In this document: positions 16,330-25,661 of the stretch, piece after piece
Layout of the letters: each line of letters starts with the position of its first letter
Position numbering within the stretch: position 1 is the stretch's first letter
Notes under the pieces: generated by a model
What the model saw: only the letters and a program-made list of their open reading frames with translations
What the model was told of the DNA's origin: nothing
The model's database searches: none
Position numbers and translations under genes: made by a program
Source: an uncultured Sphingomonas sp.
GTDB taxonomy: Bacteria > Pseudomonadota > Alphaproteobacteria > Sphingomonadales > Sphingomonadaceae
DNA length: 64,000 bases
Assembly (NCBI RefSeq): GCF_946478955.1
Contig: NZ_CAMLDL010000010.1
Span: 37,364-101,363 of the forward strand
Reading direction: 5' to 3'

Positions 16330-18143
16330 GTCTGGGCCACCGCCTCGGCCGCAATCATGCGCGCCAGATATTCCTGACCAGTCCGCCGCAGTGCATTTGT
16401 CAGATGATAAACGTAAAACGGCTTGACGGTAGAAAGCTCTCGTCCCTGTAGTGCCAGCGCAGCCAGAACAATCACGGTTCCTGCCTGGCCGCGGTCAGCA
16501 GCCCCGTCGATCATCCGCGTCCACCCGGTCTGCTGACCAAGGCCGAGCTTATAACTGCCACTGAGAGAGTTGATCGTGTCGGTATCAATTCGGCCGAGCC
16601 CAGCAAGGCTTGCTACCAGCATACCGGTACGGAACTTATCCTCGCTTTTGTCCGCATCATAATAATCGCTGACCATGCCCGTCGTAACCTCGAGGCCTTC
16701 GGTGCGGGGGGCACCCACTGCGAGCATACCCCAAACCGGGCTGGCGTTTTCAGAGCCCATGTCATTTACAACGGGAATCCATCGTGCCGCTTCCCGGTCA
16801 AACCCTCCGGCGAATAGGGACGCGACCAGATTGGTCGCATCGCTTTCAACGTCGCTGCCAGGCGCAATATAGCGCGCGGCGCGGGCGAGGAGCACTCGTC
16901 CTGCCACGCCGTCGGTGCCGTCGTTCTTCGACGCCCATAGGCGCCGCATTGCGTCGAGCCGCGCCTCGCGGTCCTTGCCAATATAGGCGAGCCGCAATTG
17001 CCACGCGTCGCTACCGCCCAACGCGTCCGGATCAGTTGCGTCATAGATTTGCGAGTAAAGATCAACCAGCGCCTGGTTTGAAAAAACACCCAGACCTGCG
17101 GCGATGCGCGCGGACGGCAGCCGAGCCTCCGCATTGAACATCGGTGCCCTGGCCAACCATGCCCGGGTTTGCAACGAGGCGTCATTGACCAATCGTTCCG
17201 GCGGCATCATGGCCGTTGCGGTCGATAGGCCATAGCGCCAGCTGTTAAGGGCATCGACCGGCTCCCATTCGACGGTCACGGCCCGGGAAGATTCCGCGGC
17301 CGCGCCGACCACCTTGTCGGCCAGCGCCACATCAATCGGGGCGAGCTTTCCGCGGCGGCGCGCCGTTTGAATATCGGCCGCTGCCCGCTCCGGTTGACCG
17401 GACAGGGATGCACAGATGGCGCTAATCAGCATGGCCACCTTTGGCTCCACCTTGTCGATGTTACCGGTCGACAGGCACATCGCCGCCGGGTCGCTACCGG
17501 CCAGTGCAGACTGAACTGAAATTTGCTGCATCTTCGGCGTGAAACGATCGCTGTCGACCTTCGCGATTAACAGGCGCGACGCGTCGGCTTCACCCATGCG
17601 CAGCAGCAGCCATGCCCGTTCGGCCGTCCAATCAACCGGGTCGATACCGCCCGGCGCAGGTGCAGCAACGGTTAATGCGCCACGCAGACCAATATGCGCC
17701 CAACGCGACGAAATCGGCGCTTCCATTCTGCGGATTAAAATCCCCAGCGATTCGCCGCTCATCGTCCCCCAGGGATGGCCCGGTAGGCCCTGTGATTGCG
17801 GCGAATAAAGGCCCGCGACCTGCGGGTCCTGCCGCGCCGAATCGGGAATGTCCGGCTGCTTTGCAACCTCGTCGGCGGCTTCCGCGACGGCGGGATCGAG
17901 CGAGCTGACCTCTTCGACACCGCCCGATTCCGCCGGACCTGCGGCAATTGCCGGAGCGGGCGCCGACGGCGATGTATTGGCTGGCGAGCTGCTGGTCGGG
18001 GCCGGCGCAGCCGTTGGCGCCGCAGATTCCCCAAAGCCGGGCGGAAGAATTGATTCGGGCTTGTCCTGTGCAATTGCCGGTATGCCAAGCGCCAGCGCGC
18101 CGGACGCAACGCCTGCCAGGATGAGTTTATTTCGTCGCTGCAT
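16326..18143 (-). CDS. Secreted protein of unknown function
   Basis: 605 residues. ATG 18143 gives a signal peptide (RRNKLILAGVASGALALGIPAIAQ) followed by a Pro/Ala/Ser-rich linker to about residue 75. The rest is Ala-rich and helical, with motifs such as AWLLLRMGEADASRLLI suggesting TPR-like or Sel1-like helical repeats, though I cannot define units. No catalytic motif is seen. It is translationally coupled to xerD downstream (GTGA) and overlaps the small membrane gene upstream by 17 bp. I do not recognise the family. Confidence 0.75.
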   Translation of the reverse strand: MQRRNKLILAGVASGALALGIPAIAQDKPESILPPGFGESAAPTAAPAPTSSSPANTSPSAPAPAIAAGPAESGGVEEVSSLDPAVAEAADEVAKQPDIPDSARQDPQVAGLYSPQSQGLPGHPWGTMSGESLGILIRRMEAPISSRWAHIGLRGALTVAAPAPGGIDPVDWTAERAWLLLRMGEADASRLLIAKVDSDRFTPKMQQISVQSALAGSDPAAMCLSTGNIDKVEPKVAMLISAICASLSGQPERAAADIQTARRRGKLAPIDVALADKVVGAAAESSRAVTVEWEPVDALNSWRYGLSTATAMMPPERLVNDASLQTRAWLARAPMFNAEARLPSARIAAGLGVFSNQALVDLYSQIYDATDPDALGGSDAWQLRLAYIGKDREARLDAMRRLWASKNDGTDGVAGRVLLARAARYIAPGSDVESDATNLVASLFAGGFDREAARWIPVVNDMGSENASPVWGMLAVGAPRTEGLEVTTGMVSDYYDADKSEDKFRTGMLVASLAGLGRIDTDTINSLSGSYKLGLGQQTGWTRMIDGAADRGQAGTVIVLAALALQGRELSTVKPFYVYHLTNALRRTGQEYLARMIAAEAVAQT

Positions 18144-18264
18144 TCGCGGTGACTTCACTTTCAATCGCCTGCTTGGGTTGCTCGCTGGCATGGCGTGACA
18201 AGAACCAGGTGCCACCCACCAGCAAAAGGATCAGAACGATCAGGAACAAGATTCCGCGAGGCAT
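18127..18264 (-). CDS. 45-residue single-pass membrane protein
   Basis: ATG 18264 has GGAG nine bases upstream on the minus strand. The product begins MPRGILFLIVLILLLVGGTW, a clear membrane helix, followed by a short polar tail ending in Lys. It overlaps the start of the secreted protein gene by 17 bp, so the two are likely coupled. It may help anchor or export its neighbour; that is inference. No known family recognised. Confidence 0.65.
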   Translation of the reverse strand: MPRGILFLIVLILLLVGGTWFLSRHASEQPKQAIESEVTANAATK

Positions 18265-18336
18265 GATTTCTCCGCTTTTGGCAATTCGTCAGACATCTTT
18301 TGCCCGACCTTGGTCCCTTATGTATAGCCCCGCATC

Positions 18337-18879
18337 GTGGAAAAGCTGACCCGCCTTCTGGATCGTCCTATCGTGCTCGTCGGTCTGATGGGCGCAGGCA
18401 AGTCGACTGTTGGTCGGCGGCTGGCGAAACGGTTGGGTCTGGATTTCATTGATAGCGATGTGGCCATACAGGATGCGGCGGGCGCGACCACGGCCGAAAT
18501 TTTTGCTCGGTACGGCGAAGCGGACTTTCGTGACGGCGAGCGCCGGCTGGTTGCACGTCTCATCGATGGCAAGATACGTGTCATTGCGACGGGCGGCGGT
18601 GCGTTCAATGATTCGCGAACCCGGACGCTTTTGAACGAGCGCGCTATTACCGTTTGGCTGGACGCGCCGGTGGGCGTGTTGGCCGAGCGCACCGGACGCC
18701 GCGATAACCGCCCACTACTGCAAGGCGGCGACCGGGAAGTGAAACTCACCAAGCTGATGGAAGAGCGACGGAGCTTCTACGCCGAAGCGCAAATCCGCAT
18801 TCAAAGCCGCGGGAACGGCACTCACGGTGAGGTTGTTGAGGCGATTGTCCGGGCGATTGAGGACCGTCTGGGGAAATGA
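18337..18879 (+). CDS. aroK: Shikimate kinase
   Basis: 180 residues. Phosphorylates shikimate using ATP in the aromatic amino acid pathway. P-loop GLMGAGKST at 16-24, the substrate-binding DSD in FIDSDVAIQD, FRDGE, GGGAF and the lid Arg in RDNRPLL are visible. The GTG start at 18337 gives the usual family N-terminus. Its stop overlaps the aroB start (ATGA). Confidence 0.97.
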   Translation: MEKLTRLLDRPIVLVGLMGAGKSTVGRRLAKRLGLDFIDSDVAIQDAAGATTAEIFARYGEADFRDGERRLVARLIDGKIRVIATGGGAFNDSRTRTLLNERAITVWLDAPVGVLAERTGRRDNRPLLQGGDREVKLTKLMEERRSFYAEAQIRIQSRGNGTHGEVVEAIVRAIEDRLGK

Positions 18880-19934
18880 CGCGCATCAAAGCTCAGGGCT
18901 ATGACATCCTCGTCGGTCCGCTTTCGGCGGCGCTTGGCCACATTGGCGACACTGCCAAAGGCGCAACACCCGTCCTGGTTAGCGAACCGAAGGTATTTGG
19001 GCTCCATGGCTCCGCGCTCGCTGATCAGGTCGGCGGAGGCGAACCGATCCTGCTACCTGAAGGAGAGACCGCCAAGGATTGGACCGTTTTGGAACGGCTC
19101 CTCGTCGAGCTGTCGCGCCGGAACATTAGCCGCGATACGCCGCTGATCGCGCTGGGCGGAGGAACGGTCGGAGATGTTACGGGGCTAGCTGCGTCCTTGT
19201 TCAAGCGCGGCTGCCCGGTCATTCACGTCCCCACTACCCTGCTATCCCAGGCGGACAGCGCCGTTGGCGGCAAGACGGCGATCGATTTCGCGGGTGAAAA
19301 GAATCTGATCGGCACCTTCCACCAGCCGGCTTTGGTCATCGCCGATCCCGCTTTTCTATCGACGCTCGACAGCCGGCAAATGCGCGCGGGCTACGCCGAA
19401 ATTGTCAAATATGGCCTGATCGACGACCCCGCATTTTTCCACTGGTGCGAGGCTAACGGCGCCGGTGTTGTTGCCGGCCACCAGCACGCGATCGAAACGG
19501 CCATTACCCATGCTCTTCGCGCCAAGGCACGGATCGTAGGCGATGACGTCGAGGACAAGAGTGGCAAGCGCGCTCTGCTGAACCTTGGTCACAGTTTTGG
19601 CCATGCGATAGAAAGCGAGGCCGGTCTCGGCCGCGTACTTCATGGGGAGGCCGTCGCGCTAGGGACAATTCTCGCGTTCCGCTTCTCAGCCAGTCTGGGC
19701 CTCGCGAGCAGCAATGATGCGGATCGGATTACCGCGCATTTTGCCTCGGCCGGCCTGCCGACGCGCCTTGCTGACGTCGGCGTTCGCGGCGATGCCCTGC
19801 TGAACTGGATTGCGAAGGACAAGAAGAACAGCGCAAGCGGCATTGGCCTCATCCTCGCGCGCGGAATCGGTAACGCCTATTTCGAACCGGCCGCGCCGCG
19901 CGATGCATTGGCAGCGTTTCTGGTGGGCCTTTAA
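18876..19934 (+). CDS. aroB: 3-dehydroquinate synthase
   Basis: 352 residues. Converts DAHP to 3-dehydroquinate with NAD and a divalent metal. NAD-binding GGGTVGDVTGLAAS, PTTLLSQADSAVGGKT, metal ligands in EIVKYGLI, LNLGHSFGHAIE and HGEAVALG are all present. It forms the conserved aroKB pair, and its last four bases overlap the convergent antiporter gene. Confidence 0.97.
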   Translation: MTRIKAQGYDILVGPLSAALGHIGDTAKGATPVLVSEPKVFGLHGSALADQVGGGEPILLPEGETAKDWTVLERLLVELSRRNISRDTPLIALGGGTVGDVTGLAASLFKRGCPVIHVPTTLLSQADSAVGGKTAIDFAGEKNLIGTFHQPALVIADPAFLSTLDSRQMRAGYAEIVKYGLIDDPAFFHWCEANGAGVVAGHQHAIETAITHALRAKARIVGDDVEDKSGKRALLNLGHSFGHAIESEAGLGRVLHGEAVALGTILAFRFSASLGLASSNDADRITAHFASAGLPTRLADVGVRGDALLNWIAKDKKNSASGIGLILARGIGNAYFEPAAPRDALAAFLVGL

Positions 19935-21772
19935 CCGGTCGTTTCTTCCGCCTCATCCGGAAGTGGACGTTCGGGCGCGAACGCTCGGTCGTTGCCGGCG
20001 CGAAGGTCGCCGGTTTCACTCTGCCGCTCGAGCCGTTCGCGATCGCGAAGTCTATATTCGCTGTCGACGCGATCCACTTCATGCGGGGAAACGCCTAGTG
20101 CTTTCAGCGCGTAGCGTCCCATCTTCACAGCACTTTCGAACAACTCCCGCTGCACCAGCGTCAAATCCAGTCGGTCCAGCCCCATGACATGAACGCGGTC
20201 ATAGGCGCGGACCATCACCGCCGCCTGCGGAAACGCCTCCAGCACTTCCTTCAGCGCCTGTTTGTTCAATCCGCCGTCCCGATTGTCGTTACAAAAAGCG
20301 ATGACCTTGGCCGTATCGGCCCCCGCCGTCCGAAGCAGGTCCGGCCGCATTCCATCGCCATAATAAACTTTAACCCCAAAATCGCCGGCTCGCTCAATCA
20401 TGCCGGGTTCCTTGTCGATTAAGGTGACACCAATACCCTTGGCCATCATCATCTGCGCGACGGTTTGCCCAAACCGGCCATAGCCGACCACAATCGCGCT
20501 ACCGTCGGGTGACAATTCCGGGCCGTCGAGATTGGAGCTATCCGCCGGCGCGCGTCGATCCATCCAGTCGGTCAGCTTCATCAGAAACGGCGTTGTCACC
20601 ATCGAGAAGGTGACAACGGCGCCGAACAGGCTGGCTGCCTCCGGCGTGATGAGCTGCGCCACCGTCGCCTGTGCAAACAGGACGAACCCAAATTCGCCCG
20701 CCTGGCTCAGCAGCAGGCCGAGCCGGATGGCGCGGCGATTTGGCGAACCGAACATTCGGGCGATAATCGCAATCAAGATGCACTTCACCACGACCACGGC
20801 GAGTGCAATGCCGATGACGAACCAGGGGCGCTGGGCAATGACCGTCAGGTCAAGCAACATGCCGACTGACAAGAAGAACAGACCGAGCAGAATCGAGCGA
20901 AATGGCTCGACGTCGGCCTCGAGCTCATGTCTGTAGGGACTCTCGGCGAGCATCACCCCCGCCACGAAGGCGCCCAGCGCGACCGATAGGCCGAGAAAAT
21001 GCATCAGCGCCGCTGCCGCGATAACCGTGAATAATCCTGCGACAATGAACAACTCTCGTTCGCCTAGCCGCCCAATGAGACGGAACATGGGATTGAGGAC
21101 ATACCGACCAACCAAGACCAGCCCGACAATGGCCAACACGGTGTAGACGGCGAGCGTCCACCCGCTGGGGTCGCGGGGGTCTGGCGGCACGCGGCTCATC
21201 GCGGCGACAATGGTAATAAGCGGGACAATGCTGAGATCCTGAAACAGCAGAATCGAAAACGCCCGTTCACCGCGCGGCGTGTTAAGAATGCCGTCGCTTC
21301 GCAGCATCGGCAACACCTGTGCAGTCGAGGACAGCGCCAACGGTAGACCAAGCGCAAGGCTGGCTTCCCATGTTACGCCAACGGCGAAATGAATAAGGGC
21401 AGACAGGGCCAATCCGCATACAACAACCTGAGTCAGGCCGAGACCGAAAATGTCCTTGCGTAACCGCCACAGGCGACTGGGATTGAGTTCCAGACCGACA
21501 ATGAAAAGCAGCAACGCGATCCCGATTTCGCTAATGCTTGCCATGCGCTGCGGGTCTTCGATCAGGCCGAGGCCGTCAGGGCCGATCAAAATGCCGCCGA
21601 CGATATAACCGAGGGTGGCACCCAACCCCAGGCGCCGGAACAGCACAACAAAGAACAAAGATGCGCCGAGCATGATGGCCAGCGCCTCCAGCATCATGCC
21701 GGTGGCATGTGCGGTATCCTGTGTCTGTTGCGCGGCCGGAAGGGCGGCGAGAAGTAGGCTGGAAACGGTCAT
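19931..21772 (-). CDS. Kef-type monovalent cation:proton antiporter (CPA2) with RCK domain
   Basis: 613 residues. About 12 membrane segments fill residues 30-400, including the GLELNPSRLWRLRK and ALSSTAQVLPML signatures of CPA2 exchangers. A cytoplasmic TrkA-N/RCK domain starts at AIVVGYGRFGQTVAQ (about 420), with the DKEP nucleotide motif and a C-terminal acidic tail. It probably exports K+ in exchange for H+, gated by nucleotide or glutathione adducts as in KefB/KefC. No KefF/KefG partner is nearby. Its ATG overlaps the NifU-like gene stop. Confidence 0.92.
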   Translation of the reverse strand: MTVSSLLLAALPAAQQTQDTAHATGMMLEALAIMLGASLFFVVLFRRLGLGATLGYIVGGILIGPDGLGLIEDPQRMASISEIGIALLLFIVGLELNPSRLWRLRKDIFGLGLTQVVVCGLALSALIHFAVGVTWEASLALGLPLALSSTAQVLPMLRSDGILNTPRGERAFSILLFQDLSIVPLITIVAAMSRVPPDPRDPSGWTLAVYTVLAIVGLVLVGRYVLNPMFRLIGRLGERELFIVAGLFTVIAAAALMHFLGLSVALGAFVAGVMLAESPYRHELEADVEPFRSILLGLFFLSVGMLLDLTVIAQRPWFVIGIALAVVVVKCILIAIIARMFGSPNRRAIRLGLLLSQAGEFGFVLFAQATVAQLITPEAASLFGAVVTFSMVTTPFLMKLTDWMDRRAPADSSNLDGPELSPDGSAIVVGYGRFGQTVAQMMMAKGIGVTLIDKEPGMIERAGDFGVKVYYGDGMRPDLLRTAGADTAKVIAFCNDNRDGGLNKQALKEVLEAFPQAAVMVRAYDRVHVMGLDRLDLTLVQRELFESAVKMGRYALKALGVSPHEVDRVDSEYRLRDRERLERQSETGDLRAGNDRAFAPERPLPDEAEETTG

Positions 21773-22194
21773 GCGCTAGCGACCCTAATCGCCTCCACCA
21801 ATGCGCGGAAGGGCAGAATTATGGCGCCGTGCCTACCCCGTTTACCGCGCGCTGGATCGAGGACCGAAATGCCAGGCCACGATGGTAGCGGCGCCGTTTC
21901 ATCGGCTAACCACGCTTCCATCGCGAGTAGCGCGGCAGAGGCAGCCTCTGCGTCGGTCGCAGGTGCGCCCCACCCTACCAGCGCAGCCGACGCTTGACCA
22001 AATGCACAGGCCTCGACCGCCTGTTTGAGCGCGATAACGCGGCCCGCATCATCGAGCGTCACTTCCATCGCGAGTCGACTGCCACACGTCGGCGATCGAA
22101 GCTCAGGCGCCGACCCAAGATCGCGAAACGACACCTGCCCAGGTATGGATGCAGCGAGACGAAGTATCTCATGGGTATAAAGTGGGTCGGCCAT
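21769..22194 (-). CDS. NifU/IscU-like iron-sulfur scaffold protein
   Basis: 141 residues of NifU_N fold. Two of the usual three ligand cysteines are clear, in SPTCGSRL and ACAFGQASAAL. At the third position, where IscU/SufU has Cys, the sequence reads RGRHGAIILPF, with His. This His variant occurs in an alphaproteobacterial subgroup that I recall as stand-alone 'scaffold' proteins. Whether it carries a cluster is not known to me. It lies between cysS and the antiporter gene, apart from any suf or isc operon. Confidence 0.8.
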   Translation of the reverse strand: MADPLYTHEILRLAASIPGQVSFRDLGSAPELRSPTCGSRLAMEVTLDDAGRVIALKQAVEACAFGQASAALVGWGAPATDAEAASAALLAMEAWLADETAPLPSWPGISVLDPARGKRGRHGAIILPFRALVEAIRVASA

Positions 22195-22209
22195 GTCAGC
22201 TATTGCTCG

Positions 22210-23517
22210 TCACCCCCGCCGCCAGATTGTGCCTGTCGGCCCGTCTTCCAGCAAAATTCCCTCCACTTTCAGCTCATCGCGAATGCGATCAGCGGTGGCA
22301 AAGTCGCGGGCCTTTTTGGCGGCATCGCGCTCGGATATCAGGTCATCGATGCGGGCGTCACCCTCCCCGCGAAACCAGGCATCGGCATTTTCAGTCAATA
22401 GACCCAGCAGATTCGCTGACGCCTTGAGTACGGCCGCGTCGTGAATTTGCCCCAATCGGGACAGGGCCAGTGGGGTATTAAGATCGTCATTGAGCGCGTC
22501 GACCACGCCGGGATCGACGGTCCCGGCCGCCGCATCACCGACTTTGCGGTACAGGCCATCCAGTGTCGCCTTGGCCTGGGCGATCAATGTTTCAGTCCAT
22601 GGCAGCGGCTGACGATAATGCGCCGAAAGGAGCGCCAGGCGCAGGGTCTCACCCTTATGATTTTGCAGCAGTGCCTCTGGCGTCACGACATTGCCAAGAC
22701 TCTTGCTCATCTTTTCCGCGCCCATGTCGACGAAGCCATTATGGACCCAATATTGCGCGAGCGGCTTGCCCTCATGTGCGCAGCGGCTCTGGGCGATTTC
22801 ATTCTCATGATGGGGGAAGATAAGGTCCAGACCGCCACCATGAATGTCGATGGTTTCGCCAAGATGCGCACGGATCATGGCACTGCATTCGATATGCCAG
22901 CCTGGCCGCCCGCGACCCCAGGGGCTGTCCCAACCTACCTGCTCATCACTCGACGGCTTCCACAACACAAAGTCGGATGGATCTTTCTTATACGGGGCCA
23001 CTTCAACCCGGGCGCCGGCGATCATCTGCTCCCGATCGCGGCGCGATAGTGCGCCATAGGTTGGGTCGCTTGGGACCGAGAAAAGGACATGTCCCTCCGC
23101 CTCATAGGCGTGCCCCTTGAAAATGAGTTCCTCGATCATCGCGATCATTGCTGGGATTTCGCGCGTCGCGTGGGGAGCGATATTGGGCGGCTGAACGCCT
23201 AGCGCGCCCATGTCGGCGAGGTAATGCTGTTCAAACCGGTCGGTGATAACCGACACGTCGACACCCTCGTCGGCGGCTGCGGCCATGATTTTGTCGTCTA
23301 CATCTGTGACATTGCGGGCATAGACCAGCGCATCGTCGCCATATGTGTGGCGGAGGAGCCGTGCGAGCGTGTCAAACACGACCGCCGGCCGAGCATTGCC
23401 GATATGCGCCCGTCCATAGACCGTCGGACCACACACATACATGGTAATCCGCTTGGCGTTCTGAGGAACGAATGTCCGCTTCTTGCGGGCCATGGTGTCA
23501 TGAAGGCGGATGGTCAC
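22210..23517 (-). CDS. cysS: Cysteinyl-tRNA synthetase
   Basis: 435 residues, slightly shorter than the E. coli enzyme (461). Charges tRNA-Cys. Zinc-binding Cys in [13 protein letters not shown] signature (HIGNARP), [14 protein letters not shown] and KMSKSLGN are in order. GTG 23517 overlaps the cvpA stop (GTGA) and is preferred over the upstream ATG 23553, which lies inside cvpA. Confidence 0.97.
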   Translation of the reverse strand: MTIRLHDTMARKKRTFVPQNAKRITMYVCGPTVYGRAHIGNARPAVVFDTLARLLRHTYGDDALVYARNVTDVDDKIMAAAADEGVDVSVITDRFEQHYLADMGALGVQPPNIAPHATREIPAMIAMIEELIFKGHAYEAEGHVLFSVPSDPTYGALSRRDREQMIAGARVEVAPYKKDPSDFVLWKPSSDEQVGWDSPWGRGRPGWHIECSAMIRAHLGETIDIHGGGLDLIFPHHENEIAQSRCAHEGKPLAQYWVHNGFVDMGAEKMSKSLGNVVTPEALLQNHKGETLRLALLSAHYRQPLPWTETLIAQAKATLDGLYRKVGDAAAGTVDPGVVDALNDDLNTPLALSRLGQIHDAAVLKASANLLGLLTENADAWFRGEGDARIDDLISERDAAKKARDFATADRIRDELKVEGILLEDGPTGTIWRRG

Positions 23518-24023
23518 AAATTCACTCCAGGGTGCTGGCTGCGTTCGACCCAATCAACGATGGCGCGGCCGCTTGCGTTTAATAGAGGATAGGTTCGGCT
23601 GCTCGTCATCCATTCCGGCCGATCGGCATTGCCGCCATAAACCATATCGGTCGCCAGGTTCGCGAGCAGGAAGAAGAGAGACGCCCCGAGCAGCCCCTTC
23701 AGCATACCAAAACCCCCTCCAAGCAATCGATCAAACGGACCGATAATGGATCGCCTCGCTTCTCCGCCGACGGCCCGAGCAAACAACTTTACGGCAATAA
23801 AGGTTGGAAGGAAGATGATGGCAAATGCCAGCGCCGCCGCGCCCGCCGGGGTGCCGACGCTGTCGACAAGCCGTTCCGACAAGGGCGCGTGAAACAGCTT
23901 TAACATCGCGATCCCTGCCACCCAGGCAAGCAGCGACAAAACCTCGTGCGTAAAACCTCGCACGAATCCCACCACGGTGGTACCGCCGAGCAGAAGCAGG
24001 ACAAAGATATCAAGCGCGGTCAT
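23514..24023 (-). CDS. cvpA: CvpA family membrane protein
   Basis: 169 residues. [24 protein letters not shown] is the CvpA signature, followed by three more membrane segments and the [14 protein letters not shown] motif. CvpA is tied to colicin V production, envelope stress and bile resistance; its molecular role is unsettled. It is coupled to cysS by a 4-bp overlap and follows radA after 133 bp. Confidence 0.92.
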   Translation of the reverse strand: MTALDIFVLLLLGGTTVVGFVRGFTHEVLSLLAWVAGIAMLKLFHAPLSERLVDSVGTPAGAAALAFAIIFLPTFIAVKLFARAVGGEARRSIIGPFDRLLGGGFGMLKGLLGASLFFLLANLATDMVYGGNADRPEWMTSSRTYPLLNASGRAIVDWVERSQHPGVNL

Positions 24024-24156
24024 GTTGACGTCGCGCTAGCGAAAGGCGGGCAGCGGGGGAAGTGGGTTCAAGCTTGTTTATCGCCTTCGCGGTCGCTGTC
24101 GGTCCTGCCTCGCGCAGTTGGCAGCGTGGTCTGGGGAAGACAATTGCGGTAGCTCG

Positions 24157-25524
24157 TCACCGCCCCAAAATCTGGTCGACCAATTCTTTCAGCTTCCCGA
24201 ACCGAGCCAATGAAATGCCGTCCGGGCCGTCGGTGCCCTTGGGCACCCAACTTTTCCCAAATCCCAGTTTTGACGCCTCTTTCAACCGCAACGCGGCATG
24301 CGCCACCGGCCTTACCTCTCCAGACAATGCGATTTCGCCCATGACGACCGCTTCCTGCGGCACCGCCTGTTCGCTGAGCGCGGAGATTAGGGCCGCCGCC
24401 ACGGCGAGGTCGGCGGCGGGATCTGTCAGGCGGTAGCCGCCGGCGACGTTCAAATAGACTTCGCACGTTGCAAAGCTCAAACCGCATCGTGCCTCCAGTA
24501 CCGCGAGGATCATCGCCAGCCGTCCGCTGTCCCACCCAACCGCCGCCCGTCTTGGCGTCGCGCCGCTGGCCAGTCGCACGACGAGGGCCTGGATCTCCAC
24601 CAGAACCGGGCGCGTCCCCTCCAGCGCTGGGAACACGCTGGTCCCGCTGACGGCTTCACCTCGCTGGGTCAGGAACAGGACGGACGGATTGGGCACTTCT
24701 GCAAGCCCCGCCCCTTCCATCGCAAACACGCCAATTTCGTCGGTACCGCCAAAGCGGTTCTTGGCGGCGCGAAGGATGCGGTATTGATGGCTGCGTTCAC
24801 CCTCGAACCCCAGGACCGTATCGACCATATGTTCGAGAACGCGCGGGCCAGCGATGGTGCCGTCCTTTGTAACATGTCCGACCAACATCAGCGCGGTGCC
24901 GCGCTCCTTTGCAAAGCGCACAAGTTCCTGCGCCGAGGCCCGCACTTGGCTGACCGTCCCAGGTGCACCTTCAATCAGGTCGGAATGCATCGTCTGAATG
25001 GAATCAATAACAAGCAGCGCCGGTGCGTCACCACTGCCGATTGTCGTAAGAATATCCCTGACGCTGGTTGCCGCTGCCAGCCGCACCGGCGCACCGCCGA
25101 GCCCCAACCGTATAGCACGCAGCCGAACCTGATCTGCTGCCTCCTCACCCGAGACATAAACCACCTGGCGCCCCGAATCGGCGACATTGGCAGCGACCTG
25201 CAAAAGTAGCGTCGACTTACCGATTCCTGGATCGCCGCCCAGCAATGTTGCGCTACCCGGAACGATGCCGCCGCCGACGGCGCGATCAAACTCCGCGATT
25301 CCGGTTTGCATCCTGTCAGGAAGAGCCACGGCGGCGTCAAGGCCGACCAATTCGATCGCCCTGCCGCCGCCTTGCAAGTTATGTTTGGCTGCAAAAACCG
25401 TCTGGTTCGCCGCCGCTTCCTGAACCAATGTGTTCCATTCGCCGCAATCGGTGCATTGCCCCTGCCAGCGGTGCGTTTCCGATCCGCAGGCCTGACAAAT
25501 ATATCGGGTTTTCAATTTCGCCAT
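24157..25524 (-). CDS. radA: DNA repair protein RadA
   Basis: 455 residues. N-terminal zinc finger CQAC...CTDC (residues 10-27), RecA-type ATPase with Walker A GGDPGIGKSTLLLQ, the RadA-specific KNRFGGTDEIG motif, and a C-terminal Lon-protease-like domain ending in KLKELVDQILGR. It drives branch migration of recombination intermediates. Homology starts at ATG 25524 although the frame runs to 25602. A GTTC-N7-GTTC site lies 18 bases upstream of the ATG, pointing to SOS control. Confidence 0.97.
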   Translation of the reverse strand: MAKLKTRYICQACGSETHRWQGQCTDCGEWNTLVQEAAANQTVFAAKHNLQGGGRAIELVGLDAAVALPDRMQTGIAEFDRAVGGGIVPGSATLLGGDPGIGKSTLLLQVAANVADSGRQVVYVSGEEAADQVRLRAIRLGLGGAPVRLAAATSVRDILTTIGSGDAPALLVIDSIQTMHSDLIEGAPGTVSQVRASAQELVRFAKERGTALMLVGHVTKDGTIAGPRVLEHMVDTVLGFEGERSHQYRILRAAKNRFGGTDEIGVFAMEGAGLAEVPNPSVLFLTQRGEAVSGTSVFPALEGTRPVLVEIQALVVRLASGATPRRAAVGWDSGRLAMILAVLEARCGLSFATCEVYLNVAGGYRLTDPAADLAVAAALISALSEQAVPQEAVVMGEIALSGEVRPVAHAALRLKEASKLGFGKSWVPKGTDGPDGISLARFGKLKELVDQILGR

Positions 25525-25541
25525 GATCAATGAAAATAGCG

Positions 25542-25556
25542 GAACGAAATGGGAAC
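25542..25556 (-). promoter_or_regulatory. Candidate LexA box upstream of radA
   Basis: Plus strand GAAC-GAAATGG-GAAC, which on the radA strand reads GTTC-N7-GTTC, the known alphaproteobacterial LexA operator. It lies 18-32 bases before the radA ATG, where binding would block initiation. The same gap also serves the divergent methyltransferase gene. Confidence 0.65.
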
Positions 25557-25661
25557 ACAAGTCGCAATAATGACCGAATTCAACGAAGTGAAATATTAGC
25601 AAACTCGCATTCGTTACGGGTGCTTAATTTTCAAATTGATCCGTGATAAACGGTCTATCGG

